Source: an uncultured Porphyromonadaceae bacterium
GTDB lineage: Bacteria > Bacteroidota > Bacteroidia > Bacteroidales > Muribaculaceae
Direction of reading: 5' to 3'
Length of the DNA: 64,000 bases
Assembly: GCA_945873625.1 (NCBI GenBank)
Contig: CAMCDS010000001.1
Location: 124,001 to 188,000 of the forward strand
In this document: one piece after another, positions 16,947 through 26,085 of the stretch
Layout: every line of letters begins with the position of its first letter
How positions within the stretch are numbered: position 1 is the first letter of the stretch
The notes under the pieces: generated by a model
What the model was told of the DNA's origin: nothing
Seen by the model: only the letters and a program-made list of their open reading frames with translations
The model's database searches: none
Made by a program: the position numbers and the translations under genes

Positions 16947-18617
16947 TTACTGTTCCGCAGATTCTGGCTCTTCAGAGGGAAGCGGTTTCTCGCTGGCGGC
17001 CATACGCTGGAATTCAGAAGGTGTGAGGCCCGTCAGCCGCTTGAACGTCTTTGAGAAGGTGCTTCTCGACTTGAAACCGAGATCGCTCACTATCGCCTCG
17101 ATGGTGAGGTTGCCGTAATGGTCGAAGTCCATCAGACGGCGACGCGCCACGTTGATGCGCCGTTCGTTAAGGAGCTGGGTGAATGTCTTTCCGAAATCCT
17201 CGTTGAGCACCTGAGACACATACCTCTGGTTGGAGTTGCAGTGTTCAGCCAGATCACGCATCGAGAATCCTTCGCGGCAGAACACGGCCTCGTCGGCCAT
17301 CACGCGCCTTATGTCGGCGGCTATGCGGCTCCGCGTCTCCTCGCTGAGGGCCGAGCTGTTGTATTTCTTTTCCTCTTCGGCATCATCGGGGAAATCGATT
17401 TTCTCGGTCGACATTATCTCCATGTTGCGTTCAAACAGCGAGCGGTTCTTGAGGCGCAGAGTCCTGTTTTGCAAAAACAGCACCACGAGCATCACGGCGA
17501 GAATCACCAGCCCTACACCGGTAATGGCGAATATGCGCGAACGCATCTGCTCCTCCATCTTGATGCGGTTGATTCTTTTCTCAAACTTGTCGGCCTCATG
17601 GAAGAGTTCAAGGTCGTGGATGCGTCCGAACTCGCGGGCGTTGAACACCGAATCGTGGAGTTCGAGATGCTTGTATTTGTATTCCGCAGCGAGGTCGGGG
17701 CGTCCGGTGGAGGCATAGAGCGCGCTCAGTTCGGAATAGACATCGATCAGAAGCTCGACAAACGAATTGTCGTGTGCTATCTTCTCGGCGTTCCGGAAGA
17801 AATACTCGGATGAGTCGGGACGGCCTACGCTGAGATACTCTTTTCCGAGGGCCGTGAATGAAGCGAAGTATTCCCTTCTTGGAATCAGGAGCCGGTGGGC
17901 CGAATCGAGACTTGCACGCAGCATGTCGATGGCCTCGCGGTGGCGCCGGTCGAGGCTGAAGGCCGCCGCCTCCGAATAGCAGTGCGCGAGAGGCCACGCC
18001 TTGTCGTCGGGCGAGCGGGGCACGTGTTTTCTGAACGTGCCTATTATGGAGCGCAGTGTGTCGGACGGCATTATTGAGTCGTCGATGTCGGAAGTGAGCA
18101 GATTAATCAGCGCCGCCGAGGCCATATACCTGTTGCCCGACTTCACAGCCGCGTCAAACACCTGCCTCAGGCATCTGTATGCCCTCTGTCTGTCGCCATA
18201 GTAGAGATAGATGGCCGAAAGGTTGAGATTGCCCGGCGAGTCGGTTCTTCCCTCAAGCTGCGTCGCCGTAAGGAAATTGGAATAGGCCGCGGCATAGTTG
18301 GCGTTGAGGAAATTCAGCACTCCGAGGCTCAGGCGCGCCTCGATGGCGTAACGTCTGTTGGCATCGTCCACATCCACATCGAATCTGTTGGCGAGAATCG
18401 TGAAGACAGCCATGGCAGTGTCGTTGCTCTGCCTCGAAATCAGCTCACGCCCGAGCGAGGCAAGGGTCTTGCTGTCGGTGTCGTGGTAACGCCGATAGAT
18501 GTCGTCGAAATATATGGCCGCCTTTCCCGATGCGGAGCCGGCGGATATAAACACAAGCAATATGAATATTATGGTCCTTGCCATACGGAAGAAACGCTTT
18601 GGAAGATACTTTTGCAT
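16947..18617 (-). CDS. Membrane TPR-AraC transcriptional regulator
   Basis: 556 aa. An N-terminal signal or anchor helix (ARTIIFILLVFISAGSAS) is followed by about 300 residues of TPR-like helices expected in the periplasm. A transmembrane helix (AITGVGLVILAVMLVVLF, about residues 364-381) and a charged coiled segment come next. The cytoplasmic C-terminal AraC-type double HTH (about 450-540) ends RLTGLTPSEFQRM. The architecture implies that the periplasmic TPR domain senses a signal and the HTH controls transcription. It is divergent from a giant secreted protein, with dyad half-sites in the 118-bp gap, so local control of that gene is likely. A decayed paralogue with the same layout lies at 853-1609. 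Confidence 0.82.
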   Translation of the reverse strand: MQKYLPKRFFRMARTIIFILLVFISAGSASGKAAIYFDDIYRRYHDTDSKTLASLGRELISRQSNDTAMAVFTILANRFDVDVDDANRRYAIEARLSLGVLNFLNANYAAAYSNFLTATQLEGRTDSPGNLNLSAIYLYYGDRQRAYRCLRQVFDAAVKSGNRYMASAALINLLTSDIDDSIMPSDTLRSIIGTFRKHVPRSPDDKAWPLAHCYSEAAAFSLDRRHREAIDMLRASLDSAHRLLIPRREYFASFTALGKEYLSVGRPDSSEYFFRNAEKIAHDNSFVELLIDVYSELSALYASTGRPDLAAEYKYKHLELHDSVFNAREFGRIHDLELFHEADKFEKRINRIKMEEQMRSRIFAITGVGLVILAVMLVVLFLQNRTLRLKNRSLFERNMEIMSTEKIDFPDDAEEEKKYNSSALSEETRSRIAADIRRVMADEAVFCREGFSMRDLAEHCNSNQRYVSQVLNEDFGKTFTQLLNERRINVARRRLMDFDHYGNLTIEAIVSDLGFKSRSTFSKTFKRLTGLTPSEFQRMAASEKPLPSEEPESAEQ

Positions 18618-18634
18618 AAATAGGCACTCGCGGC

Positions 18635-18669
18635 ACGTGTCAATTCTTGAATAGACACTACCGACACGT
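18635..18669. promoter_or_regulatory. Candidate operator in divergent promoter region
   Basis: Three GTGTC/GACAC half-sites cluster in the gap between the regulator and the secreted-protein gene: GTGTC at 18637-18641, GACAC at 18654-18658 and GACAC at 18663-18667. The outer pair extends to ACGTGTC/GACACGT. They lie 32-70 bp upstream of the TAACTTTG box at 18701, a suitable place for activator binding. Binding by the neighbouring AraC-type protein is inference. Confidence 0.45.
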
Positions 18670-18700
18670 TGAAAATGACGTGATTATAGCTTTTCCGATG

Positions 18701-18708
18701 TAACTTTG
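18701..18708 (+). promoter_or_regulatory. -7 box of the secreted-protein gene
   Basis: TAACTTTG matches TAnnTTTG exactly and lies 28 nt before ATG 18736. There is no good TTG at the expected spacing, which fits a promoter needing an activator. Confidence 0.6.
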
Positions 18709-18735
18709 TGCGAAGTTAATAAAAAAACCAACAAC

Positions 18736-21700
18736 ATGAAAAGGTTTCACACAATTCTTTCTTACGCTCTTATCGCGCTTCCGGGCCTGGCCGTCGCCAC
18801 GGCTCTGACAGTGCCGGGGCAGAAGGCGGAGAAGTCCGTGCTCGAGGCCGTCGAGGCTCCCGTACATGAGTCAGTGCCCGTGCGTGTAGTACAGTCGGAG
18901 GGATTCCTCTACGAAAACTTTGAAAGCGTGCCCGACGGCGAGTCGGCCCTTCCCGAGGGCTGGACCGCCACCACCACTCCGGGAGTGGATGGCGACACGT
19001 GGAAAGCCGGCACGCTCGGCCGCGACGGCACGCCTCTCAACGGTGTGTCGGGCTATAAATACGCATACATTCTCGGCAACCGCGACGTGGAAAAAGCTCA
19101 CGACGCATGGCTCTTCAGCCCCGGAATGCAGATGACCGCCGGAAAGGAATATACCATCGAGTTTTTCGCCATGATGCCTCCGGTGATGAACGACGACATC
19201 ATGGAGAAGATGCAGGTCTGTGTCATGACCGCCGCCAACGCATCGGCCGTGGCCAAGGAACTCGAAGTGATTGAAAACGACAACGACTACTGGCGTTACT
19301 ACTCCTATACGTTCACGCCGGCCACGACGGGAACCTACCACATCGGTTTCCACAGCATCTCGCCGGCCCACAGCAACTCCACCGTGATCGACGACCTTAA
19401 GATTTCGTCGGGTCCGCTGCCCATCTACAACGGCAGCGCGGAAGTGGAGATGGGCACCACCGACACCCGCCGGAAGCAGTTCGAAGCCACTTACCGCATG
19501 GCTAACGGCGGAACGGCACCCCTCACTGTGGAGGTGAAATCGCTCCCCGAAGGCGTTACGGTCGAAGGACTGCCTGCTACGATTGCCGCAGAAGACGACA
19601 TCAAGGTCAACATCAAGGCACAGCCGCAGAAAGGCGGCGACTATCGCGAGACCCTCGTGCTCGCCACCAACGACCCTACCCTTCCTGAAGTGAAAATCAC
19701 CCTTACAGGAACAGTGAAGGAAGCCCGCCTCACAGGCTACGTGCTTGAAGATTTCGAAGAGGGCGGACCCGAGGGATGGGACCTCAGCTTCGGAGCCGGC
19801 AACGTGGCCGTCTACGGCGGACACAACTCCAGCCGAGCCTACTACACCACCACTATGTACGCTTCCGACGAACGCAACGCCGAGCTCGACGGTGTGGGCT
19901 TCACCACCCACTACGTAAACATGGGCACGTCGCCCGTGGTAAGCTTCTGGTATCAGATGGCGAAAGTGGATTTCAGCGGCAACGTAACAGGTGCGGCCGA
20001 AAGTTCGGAAGTAATAGTGAAGGTGCTGCTCAGCGATGACGACGGCAAGACCTACAAGCCCGTCTACACCATCGAGCCAGGAGGCGAACATGAGTTCGTT
20101 TCGTCGCTCGACTGGTATCAGGTTACAGTCCCCGTACCCGAGTATGCCGGCAAGACCTGCCGTCTGCGCGTGGTGTTCAACCAGCCCGGCGGCGGCTCCT
20201 TCTTCAACCAGATCCGCTGCATGGCCGACGACGTGGAGATAGGCACCAAAGTGCAGAACGACCTTCGCGCCATGAGCCTTACCGGAAACGCTCTCCCCCG
20301 CATCGGCGTAAAGTCCGACTATACCTTCACGCTCCAGAACCTCGGTGCCGAGACCATGTCTGACTATAAAGTAGAGCTGCTCGACGACAACGGCGTGCTG
20401 CAGACCGTCGACGGCGTGCCCGCCGAGGCCGGCAAGAATGCAGAGGTCGCTCTTTCGTGGACTCCCGAAAAGCAGGGCTACACCCGTCTGCGCGCCCGCA
20501 TCGTCTCCGCTTCCGACCCTGAGGAGGAGAACAATACGTCTTACGCCCACCACGTCCAGGTATTGCCCGACAACAATTCCGCAGTAAGCATCAACCACGG
20601 CGAGGCTGTGGCTTCGATGTCGTTCCCGATAAACTTCTATGTGGTGGAGTCTGCCACCCAGAGCATCTTCTACGCCAACGAGATAGGAGCCACCAAGGGT
20701 GAGATAAACTCGCTCGTGTTCAAGTCTTACCTTAATGCAGACTTCTACGGCGAGCCCTTCTCGGTCTACATCGCCGAGACCGACCGCGCCGATTTCGCCG
20801 ACAACAGAATGGTCGATCCTGAATCGCTCACCAAAGTGTTTGAAGGCTCGATCTATATGCAGTCCGGCACGCGCGACCTCGTGATTCCCTTCTCCACCCC
20901 CTACCGGTATAAGGGAGGCAACATCGTGGTGATGTGTCAGAAACTCGGCAAGGAGCTTGTGATGGGCCAGTATTTCGTAATCCTCAAATGCCCCGACGTG
21001 CCCCGCTCGATCCAGGCTTCGACCTACACGGCAGGCACACTTGTGGAAAGCGGCTACGAAGGCGCAGCCTCGACGGATGTCTATCCCGAAATCCGCTTCA
21101 ATATCGTGAAGGCTGAGTCGGGCGCCGTTTCGGGCGTGGTAAGCGACTCAGAAGGCCCGGTAGAGGGTGCGAAAGTACTCGTGAAGGGAACCCAGAGATA
21201 TGAAATCACCGACGCCCAGGGCAGATATTCGCTCAAAGGCGTGGCGGCCGGCCAGACCACCCTCGAGGTATCGAAGCATGGTTACTACACCAACTCCGAC
21301 AACACCATGACCATAACCGCCGGACAGACCGCCGACTGCAACATCACTCTCCGCGCCCTCCCGCGCCACACCGTCAAGGGTGCGATCACTTCCGCACAGA
21401 CCGGACAGCCCATTGAGGGCGCCAAGGTGCAGCTCCTCGGCTACGACGACTTCTCAACGTTTACCGATGCTTCCGGACGTTATGAAATCCCCGGTGTGGC
21501 CGGCGACACTAAGCTTGAATATACTTTGAAAGTAACCGACAGCTACTTCAAGCCCAAGACCTCTACCCTCGACGTGAACGCCGACAAGACAACCGACTTC
21601 TCGCTCGACGAGAAACTGCTCCGCGCCCACAACGCGAATGTAACATCCACGTCCGAAGGCGCCCTGCTCACATGGAACCGGCCCATGCCCGAGTTCCGCT

Positions 21701-22650
21701 ACGACAGCGGCGATCCCGTGGACTACATAGGATGGACCCATGGCAACAGCGAGGTGATTGTCGGCACAGCATTCTATGAGAAAGCCCGAATCAAGGAGAT
21801 TTCATGGTATGTAACCGACAAATACGGCGCTCACTCTAACTTCAACGTGTTCGTGTTCGGCCTCGACAAAGAGGGCAACCCCAATCCCAAAGACATCCTT
21901 TACGTAGCCCGCAACGTTGACTTCAACGAAAACGCATGGAGCACCCACATCCTCGGCACCCCCGTGGAGGCCGACCGCTACATGATAGCCGTGAGCTGCG
22001 ACGGATTCATGGGTATCGGAATATGCAACCCCACCGGGGAATACCCCTTCGAGGACGGACAGTGCTTCTACGCCGGCGATTCCTACAACATGCACATCAG
22101 CAAGATGTCGACTTTCGCCGAAGCCCATCTCATGCTCCGCGCCTACGGCGACGACCTCGACAACAGCACAGCCGCTGTAGAGGCCGACGACAAGGAGTCG
22201 ATTACCCGTCCTGCCCACAAATACAAAGTGTACCGCGCCAAGAACGGTGCGCCGCAGGATGAATGGGTTTCACTCGGTACTACCGAATCAACCGACTGGG
22301 TCGACAGAAACGTTCCCTCGACCGACTCCTATTTCTACGCCGTAGTGGCTTCCTACGCTACTGGCGATGCCAATGAGGTGAGGACGAAAGTCATTAAGCT
22401 CAGCTCTGTGGATACCGTATTCGGCACAGCAGTAACCGTAGGCCCCAATCCGGTGGGCGATGAACTCCGCATCACGGGCACTGAGGAAGTGGCAGCCATT
22501 ACGCTTGTCTCGTCGGCAGGCGCGACAGTGCTCCACACCGTCAGCCCCTCGGAGAGCATCGACGTATCCGGATTGCCGGCAGGTGTTTATGTAGCGATAA
22601 TAAAGATGACAGATGGTTCTGACCACACAGTCCGCCTGATTAAAAAGTAA
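18736..22650 (+). CDS. Large secreted multi-domain surface protein with C-terminal sorting tail
   Basis: 1304 aa from ATG 18736 (MKRFHTILSYALIALPGLA, signal peptide); the upstream ATG at 18706 overlaps the promoter and adds a polar leader. Domains, by pattern: two choice-of-anchor J-like domains (about residues 60-210 and 340-500, each with an NFES/DFEEG...GW start), a CARDB-like repeat (about 500-610) and a long beta region. Two carboxypeptidase-regulatory-like beta sandwiches follow (VSGVVSDSEGPVEGAKV; VKGAITSAQTGQPIEGAKV, about 800-960), then an FN3-like segment and a type-A sorting tail (VGPNPVGDELRITG to VRLIKK). No catalytic domain is visible; adhesion or matrix binding is plausible. 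It is probably controlled by the divergent TPR-AraC gene. Confidence 0.75.
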   Translation: MKRFHTILSYALIALPGLAVATALTVPGQKAEKSVLEAVEAPVHESVPVRVVQSEGFLYENFESVPDGESALPEGWTATTTPGVDGDTWKAGTLGRDGTPLNGVSGYKYAYILGNRDVEKAHDAWLFSPGMQMTAGKEYTIEFFAMMPPVMNDDIMEKMQVCVMTAANASAVAKELEVIENDNDYWRYYSYTFTPATTGTYHIGFHSISPAHSNSTVIDDLKISSGPLPIYNGSAEVEMGTTDTRRKQFEATYRMANGGTAPLTVEVKSLPEGVTVEGLPATIAAEDDIKVNIKAQPQKGGDYRETLVLATNDPTLPEVKITLTGTVKEARLTGYVLEDFEEGGPEGWDLSFGAGNVAVYGGHNSSRAYYTTTMYASDERNAELDGVGFTTHYVNMGTSPVVSFWYQMAKVDFSGNVTGAAESSEVIVKVLLSDDDGKTYKPVYTIEPGGEHEFVSSLDWYQVTVPVPEYAGKTCRLRVVFNQPGGGSFFNQIRCMADDVEIGTKVQNDLRAMSLTGNALPRIGVKSDYTFTLQNLGAETMSDYKVELLDDNGVLQTVDGVPAEAGKNAEVALSWTPEKQGYTRLRARIVSASDPEEENNTSYAHHVQVLPDNNSAVSINHGEAVASMSFPINFYVVESATQSIFYANEIGATKGEINSLVFKSYLNADFYGEPFSVYIAETDRADFADNRMVDPESLTKVFEGSIYMQSGTRDLVIPFSTPYRYKGGNIVVMCQKLGKELVMGQYFVILKCPDVPRSIQASTYTAGTLVESGYEGAASTDVYPEIRFNIVKAESGAVSGVVSDSEGPVEGAKVLVKGTQRYEITDAQGRYSLKGVAAGQTTLEVSKHGYYTNSDNTMTITAGQTADCNITLRALPRHTVKGAITSAQTGQPIEGAKVQLLGYDDFSTFTDASGRYEIPGVAGDTKLEYTLKVTDSYFKPKTSTLDVNADKTTDFSLDEKLLRAHNANVTSTSEGALLTWNRPMPEFRYDSGDPVDYIGWTHGNSEVIVGTAFYEKARIKEISWYVTDKYGAHSNFNVFVFGLDKEGNPNPKDILYVARNVDFNENAWSTHILGTPVEADRYMIAVSCDGFMGIGICNPTGEYPFEDGQCFYAGDSYNMHISKMSTFAEAHLMLRAYGDDLDNSTAAVEADDKESITRPAHKYKVYRAKNGAPQDEWVSLGTTESTDWVDRNVPSTDSYFYAVVASYATGDANEVRTKVIKLSSVDTVFGTAVTVGPNPVGDELRITGTEEVAAITLVSSAGATVLHTVSPSESIDVSGLPAGVYVAIIKMTDGSDHTVRLIKK

Positions 22651-22654
22651 GGAG

Positions 22655-22691
22655 GCTTTGGCCGGGTAGAAACAGCAAGCCCGGCCAAAGC
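22655..22691 (+). terminator. First hairpin after the large secreted-protein gene
   Basis: Perfect 12-bp inverted repeat GCTTTGGCCGGG (22655-22666) and CCCGGCCAAAGC (22680-22691) starts 4 nt after the stop. It has no T tract and acts with the next hairpin. Confidence 0.6.
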
Positions 22692-22712
22692 ATGGCTTGC
22701 ATAAAATGGTGG

Positions 22713-22752
22713 CGAGGCGCTTCCGGATGTTCCGGCGGCGCCTCGCTTTTTT
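22713..22752 (+). terminator. Intrinsic terminator, large secreted-protein gene
   Basis: Stem CGAGGCGC (22713-22720) and GCGCCTCG (22738-22745), with inner pairing TCCGGA/TTCCGG, is followed by six T residues (22747-22752). It ends just before the convergent msrC stop. Confidence 0.8.
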
Positions 22753-22773
22753 GGTTCATTATGTGTTGTTGTG

Positions 22774-23244
22774 TCAGGCGGGAAGGAGGGCGACGGCGTC
22801 GGCGAGGAAGCGGGCGTCGGTGGAGTCGAAGGTGGCGAGAGAGGCGGAGTCGATGTCGAGCACCGCGATTACACGCCCGTCGCGCTCCACTGGTACCACT
22901 ATCTCCGAACGCGACGCGCTGCTGCAGGCTATATGACCCGGGAAACGGTCGACGTCCTCGACCACCAGTGTGCGGGCCTCGGCCCACGCGGTGCCGCATA
23001 CGCCTTTGCCGTGGCGTATCTCCATGCAGGCGAGCGGTCCCTGAAACGGGCCGAGCACAAGCCGTCCGTCTACCACGCGGTAGAATCCGGTCCAGAGGAA
23101 ACCGAAGGTCTCGTGGATGGCAGCGCTGAAGTTCGCCATGGCGGCGATAAGGTCGGGCGACGCTTCGGCCAGAGCTTTAAGCTGAGGAAGAAGGGAGCGG
23201 TATTTCTCCTCTTTCGTGCCGCCGCTGATTTCAAGATGTTCCAT
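22774..23244 (-). CDS. msrC: GAF-domain free methionine-(R)-sulfoxide reductase
   Basis: 156-aa single GAF domain of the fRMsr family, which reduces free Met-R-sulfoxide in the cytoplasm using thioredoxin. Family cysteines are present at LACMEIRHGKGVCGTAW and HIACSSASRSEIVVPV, and the C-terminal VLDIDSASLATFD matches the substrate-pocket end. It is the last gene of a minus-strand run, 8 nt after ispG, and complements rubrerythrin in oxidative-stress defence. Confidence 0.88.
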   Translation of the reverse strand: MEHLEISGGTKEEKYRSLLPQLKALAEASPDLIAAMANFSAAIHETFGFLWTGFYRVVDGRLVLGPFQGPLACMEIRHGKGVCGTAWAEARTLVVEDVDRFPGHIACSSASRSEIVVPVERDGRVIAVLDIDSASLATFDSTDARFLADAVALLPA

Positions 23245-23252
23245 ATTCCGGG

Positions 23253-24884
23253 TCAGATTTCCTCTTTCCAGCGGCCGTCGGCCTTGATGAGGGCGATGAG
23301 GGCCGGGAGCGCCTCGGCGCGGGGGATGTTTTTATGGATAAGTTCCTTGCCACGATAGATTGAGATGCGGTCGCGTCCGGCGCCGACATATCCGTAGTCG
23401 GCATCGGCCATTTCACCGGGGCCGTTTACGATGCACCCCATCACTCCGATTTTCAACCCCTTGAGGTGGGCCGTGGCGGCTTTCACCTCCTGAAGGGTGG
23501 CGGGAAGGTCGAAGAGGGTGCGCCCGCAGCTGGGGCAGGCTATGTAGTCGGGCTTGGTGAAGCGGAGTCGGGCCGCCTGGAGTATGGCGAGTTCGAGACG
23601 TCCGAGCGTCTCCTCATCAATCGGGGCTTCAATGCGTATGGCCGAAGCATAGCCGTTGAGAAGAAGCGTGCCGAAGTCGGCGGCGGCCTTGAGGGCAACG
23701 GTCCCGGGGTCGGTATCGGCATACGTCAGGCTCACCATCAGCGGATTGCGTCCGCCCAGGGTCTGAAAACGGTCGATCCACGACATTATCTCGCCGGGGG
23801 CGTTGGCGTGGCCGGAAGTGAGCGTTACGGGCAGTTCGTCGGTAAAAAGGACCGGGTCGGCTGAAGCGTCGGCCTCATGCCATCCTGCGGGAACGGCCTT
23901 TATGTCGGTATGGAACGACAGAGGGCTTTCGGAATACCCGTCGACAGCAGCTGAGAAGAGGCGCGACACCTCTTTCGGCTCCCCCTCCGGCTCGGCTATG
24001 GGTGAGTGTCCGGCGCGCGACGTGATATAGTCGCGGAGCAGCCTTGCCACGGGTATCTCGGCTTCGGGAGCCTCGCTGAGGCTGACGCGGATGGTGTCGC
24101 CTATACCTTCGGCAAGGAGTGTGCCTATGCCTACGGCGCTCTTTACACGGCCGTCTTCGCCGTCGCCCGCCTCGGTAACGCCGAGATGAAGCGGATAGCT
24201 CATCCCCTCGGCGTCCATTGCCTTGACAAGCAGGCGCACGGTGCGCACCATCACCTGCGTGTTGGAGGCCTTTATCGAAATTACAATGCGGTCGAAATTC
24301 TCCTCTCGGCAGATACGGAGGAACTCCATCACCGACTCCACCATACCCTCGGGCGTGTCGCCGTAGCGGCTCATGATGCGGTCGGAAAGGGAGCCGTGGT
24401 TCACTCCGAGGCGGAGTGCTGTGCCGTGGGTGCGGCACACGTCGAGCAGCGGAAGCAGGGCGGTGCGTATGCGCTCAATCTCGGCGGCATACTCCTCGTC
24501 GGTAAACTCCAGCTTGCGGAACGTGCGGGCGGCGTCGACGAAGTTGCCGGGATTGATGCGCACCTTCTCGCAGACGGCGGCCGCCGTGAGGGCGGCCTTT
24601 GGATTGAAATGCACGTCGGCCACCAGAGGGACATCGCATCCGGCCTCGTCGAGGCGACGGCGCACGTCGGCAAGGGCGGCCGCCTGGGCCTGCCCCTGGG
24701 TGGTGAGCCGCACTATCTCGCCGCCGGCTTCGGCTATGCGCTCCGACTGCCGGGCGCTGGCTTCGGTGTCGAGGGTATCGGTGTTGGTCATCGACTGCAG
24801 GCGCACGGGGTTGTCGCCTCCGATTCCGACCTTGCCGACGCGCACCTCGCACGTCGGCCGGCGGAGATAGTTGTATCTGCTCAT
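23253..24884 (-). CDS. ispG: (E)-4-hydroxy-3-methylbut-2-enyl-diphosphate synthase
   Basis: 543 aa IspG/GcpE, which converts MEcPP to HMBPP in the MEP isoprenoid pathway with a [4Fe-4S] cluster. The N-terminal TIM barrel (VGGDNPVRLQSMTNTDT at the start, then LRLGVNHGSLSDR) is followed by the insertion domain typical of Bacteroidetes and plants. The C-terminal Fe-S domain contains CPSCGRTLFDL and GCIVNGPGEMADADYG. It lies between purE (22 nt upstream) and msrC. Confidence 0.95.
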   Translation of the reverse strand: MSRYNYLRRPTCEVRVGKVGIGGDNPVRLQSMTNTDTLDTEASARQSERIAEAGGEIVRLTTQGQAQAAALADVRRRLDEAGCDVPLVADVHFNPKAALTAAAVCEKVRINPGNFVDAARTFRKLEFTDEEYAAEIERIRTALLPLLDVCRTHGTALRLGVNHGSLSDRIMSRYGDTPEGMVESVMEFLRICREENFDRIVISIKASNTQVMVRTVRLLVKAMDAEGMSYPLHLGVTEAGDGEDGRVKSAVGIGTLLAEGIGDTIRVSLSEAPEAEIPVARLLRDYITSRAGHSPIAEPEGEPKEVSRLFSAAVDGYSESPLSFHTDIKAVPAGWHEADASADPVLFTDELPVTLTSGHANAPGEIMSWIDRFQTLGGRNPLMVSLTYADTDPGTVALKAAADFGTLLLNGYASAIRIEAPIDEETLGRLELAILQAARLRFTKPDYIACPSCGRTLFDLPATLQEVKAATAHLKGLKIGVMGCIVNGPGEMADADYGYVGAGRDRISIYRGKELIHKNIPRAEALPALIALIKADGRWKEEI

Positions 24885-24906
24885 TTCAAAACTACGGTTT
24901 ATGCGG

Positions 24907-25410
24907 TCAGCACTTGAACTTATATTCCAGACGCGAGAGCTCCTCGTTGGCCTTCACTATTTTCTGAGTGAGGGAACGCTTGTAATCCTCCATCCGCGCG
25001 TCGACCTGCGGGTCGGCGAGGGCGAGCATCTGGGCGGCAAGGATGGCGGCGTTGAGGGCGCCGTTCACTCCGACGGTGGCCACGGGTATGCCCGGAGGCA
25101 TCTGCACGATGGCGAGGAGCGAGTCGAGGCCGTCAAACGACGAGCGGATGGGCACACCGATCACCGGCACTGTGGTGAGCGAGGCTATCACTCCGCCGAG
25201 GTGGGCCGCCATGCCGGCGGCGGCAATTATCACCTTTATGCCGCGTCCCTTGGCTTCGGTGGCGAACTTCTCCACCTCGCGGGGGGTGCGGTGGGCCGAG
25301 AGGGCCAGCATCTCGAAGGGGATTTCCATTGAGTCGAAGAAAGCCGCGGCCTTCTCCATCACGGGCAGGTCGGAAGTGCTGCCCATTATAATGCTTACTA
25401 CGGGTTTCAT
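24907..25410 (-). CDS. purE: N5-carboxyaminoimidazole ribonucleotide mutase
   Basis: 167-aa PurE, interconverting N5-CAIR and CAIR in purine synthesis. Signature regions SIIMGSTSDLPVMEKA, the active-site loop ALSAHRTPRE and VIGVPIRSSFDGLDSLL are present. The start ATG at 25408-25410 overlaps the stop of the upstream PAP2 gene by four bases, pointing to translational coupling. The open frame continues upstream into PAP2 sequence, but that part has no PurE character. Confidence 0.95.
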   Translation of the reverse strand: MKPVVSIIMGSTSDLPVMEKAAAFFDSMEIPFEMLALSAHRTPREVEKFATEAKGRGIKVIIAAAGMAAHLGGVIASLTTVPVIGVPIRSSFDGLDSLLAIVQMPPGIPVATVGVNGALNAAILAAQMLALADPQVDARMEDYKRSLTQKIVKANEELSRLEYKFKC

Positions 25411-26075
25411 ATCATGGTCATTAAATATACAGAAAGGAATCCGATGGCATATCCGGCGAGCACCTGCCCGAGCGTGTGGCGGCCGAGCCAGATGCGCGCG
25501 CTGCCGAGCAGGCCCGAGAGGAGAATCCAGACGATGGTCCAGGCAAACAGGCCGTCGGAGGGCATCCACTCCATGCGGATGCGGATAAGGATAGCCACCA
25601 CACCGGCTATTCCGGCGGCGTGGGCGCTGACCTTCCAGCGGAAGTTGATTGCGAAATTGATGAGTCCGGCAAGAGCTCCTCCGGCGAAAAACATCACAAT
25701 CCACAGCGGAGCGCCCTTCGAGGCCATGAACCATGCCGAGCCGACGAGGGCGAGCACGGTGATGATGTAGGGAATCATGCGCTCACGGCGGTTGTTGAGC
25801 CCTACGTCCTGCACGAGGCCGAAAAGCTTGAGCAGATAGACCAGCAGCATCGGGAGGGCGGCGTTGATGGCCAGTATGATGAGCGTGATTACCGCCTTGA
25901 CGCCCGTCGGGGCCGCTTCAAGGGGCGAGAGGCCGAAGAGGAACATCGTGGCGTAGACCGGCATCATCAGCGGCACGAAAATCCACGAGAGGAGCGAGGC
26001 CACCGAATCGACGGGGTCGCCGCTCAGCCTGCGGCGCAGGGGCGATGGTTCGGATGTGGGATTGGTGTTTTCCAT
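25407..26075 (-). CDS. PAP2-family membrane phosphatase-like protein
   Basis: 222-aa polytopic membrane protein. About six helices are visible, with PAP2 active-site-like segments SAHAAGIAGVVA (motif 2) and ARIWLGRHTLGQVLAGYAIG (motif 3). The family dephosphorylates lipid phosphates such as phosphatidic acid or undecaprenyl diphosphate. Motif 1 (K-x6-RP) is only weakly represented (NNRRERMIP), so activity is uncertain. It overlaps purE by 4 nt and lies 10 nt downstream of the pseudouridine synthase gene. Confidence 0.75.
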   Translation of the reverse strand: MENTNPTSEPSPLRRRLSGDPVDSVASLLSWIFVPLMMPVYATMFLFGLSPLEAAPTGVKAVITLIILAINAALPMLLVYLLKLFGLVQDVGLNNRRERMIPYIITVLALVGSAWFMASKGAPLWIVMFFAGGALAGLINFAINFRWKVSAHAAGIAGVVAILIRIRMEWMPSDGLFAWTIVWILLSGLLGSARIWLGRHTLGQVLAGYAIGFLSVYLMTMI

Positions 26076-26085
26076 TGCGGTGGGT

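Noticed and set aside
18871-20598. 575-aa minus-strand ORF
   Set aside because: Antisense shadow of the large secreted protein; His/Val/Gly-rich composition without domains.
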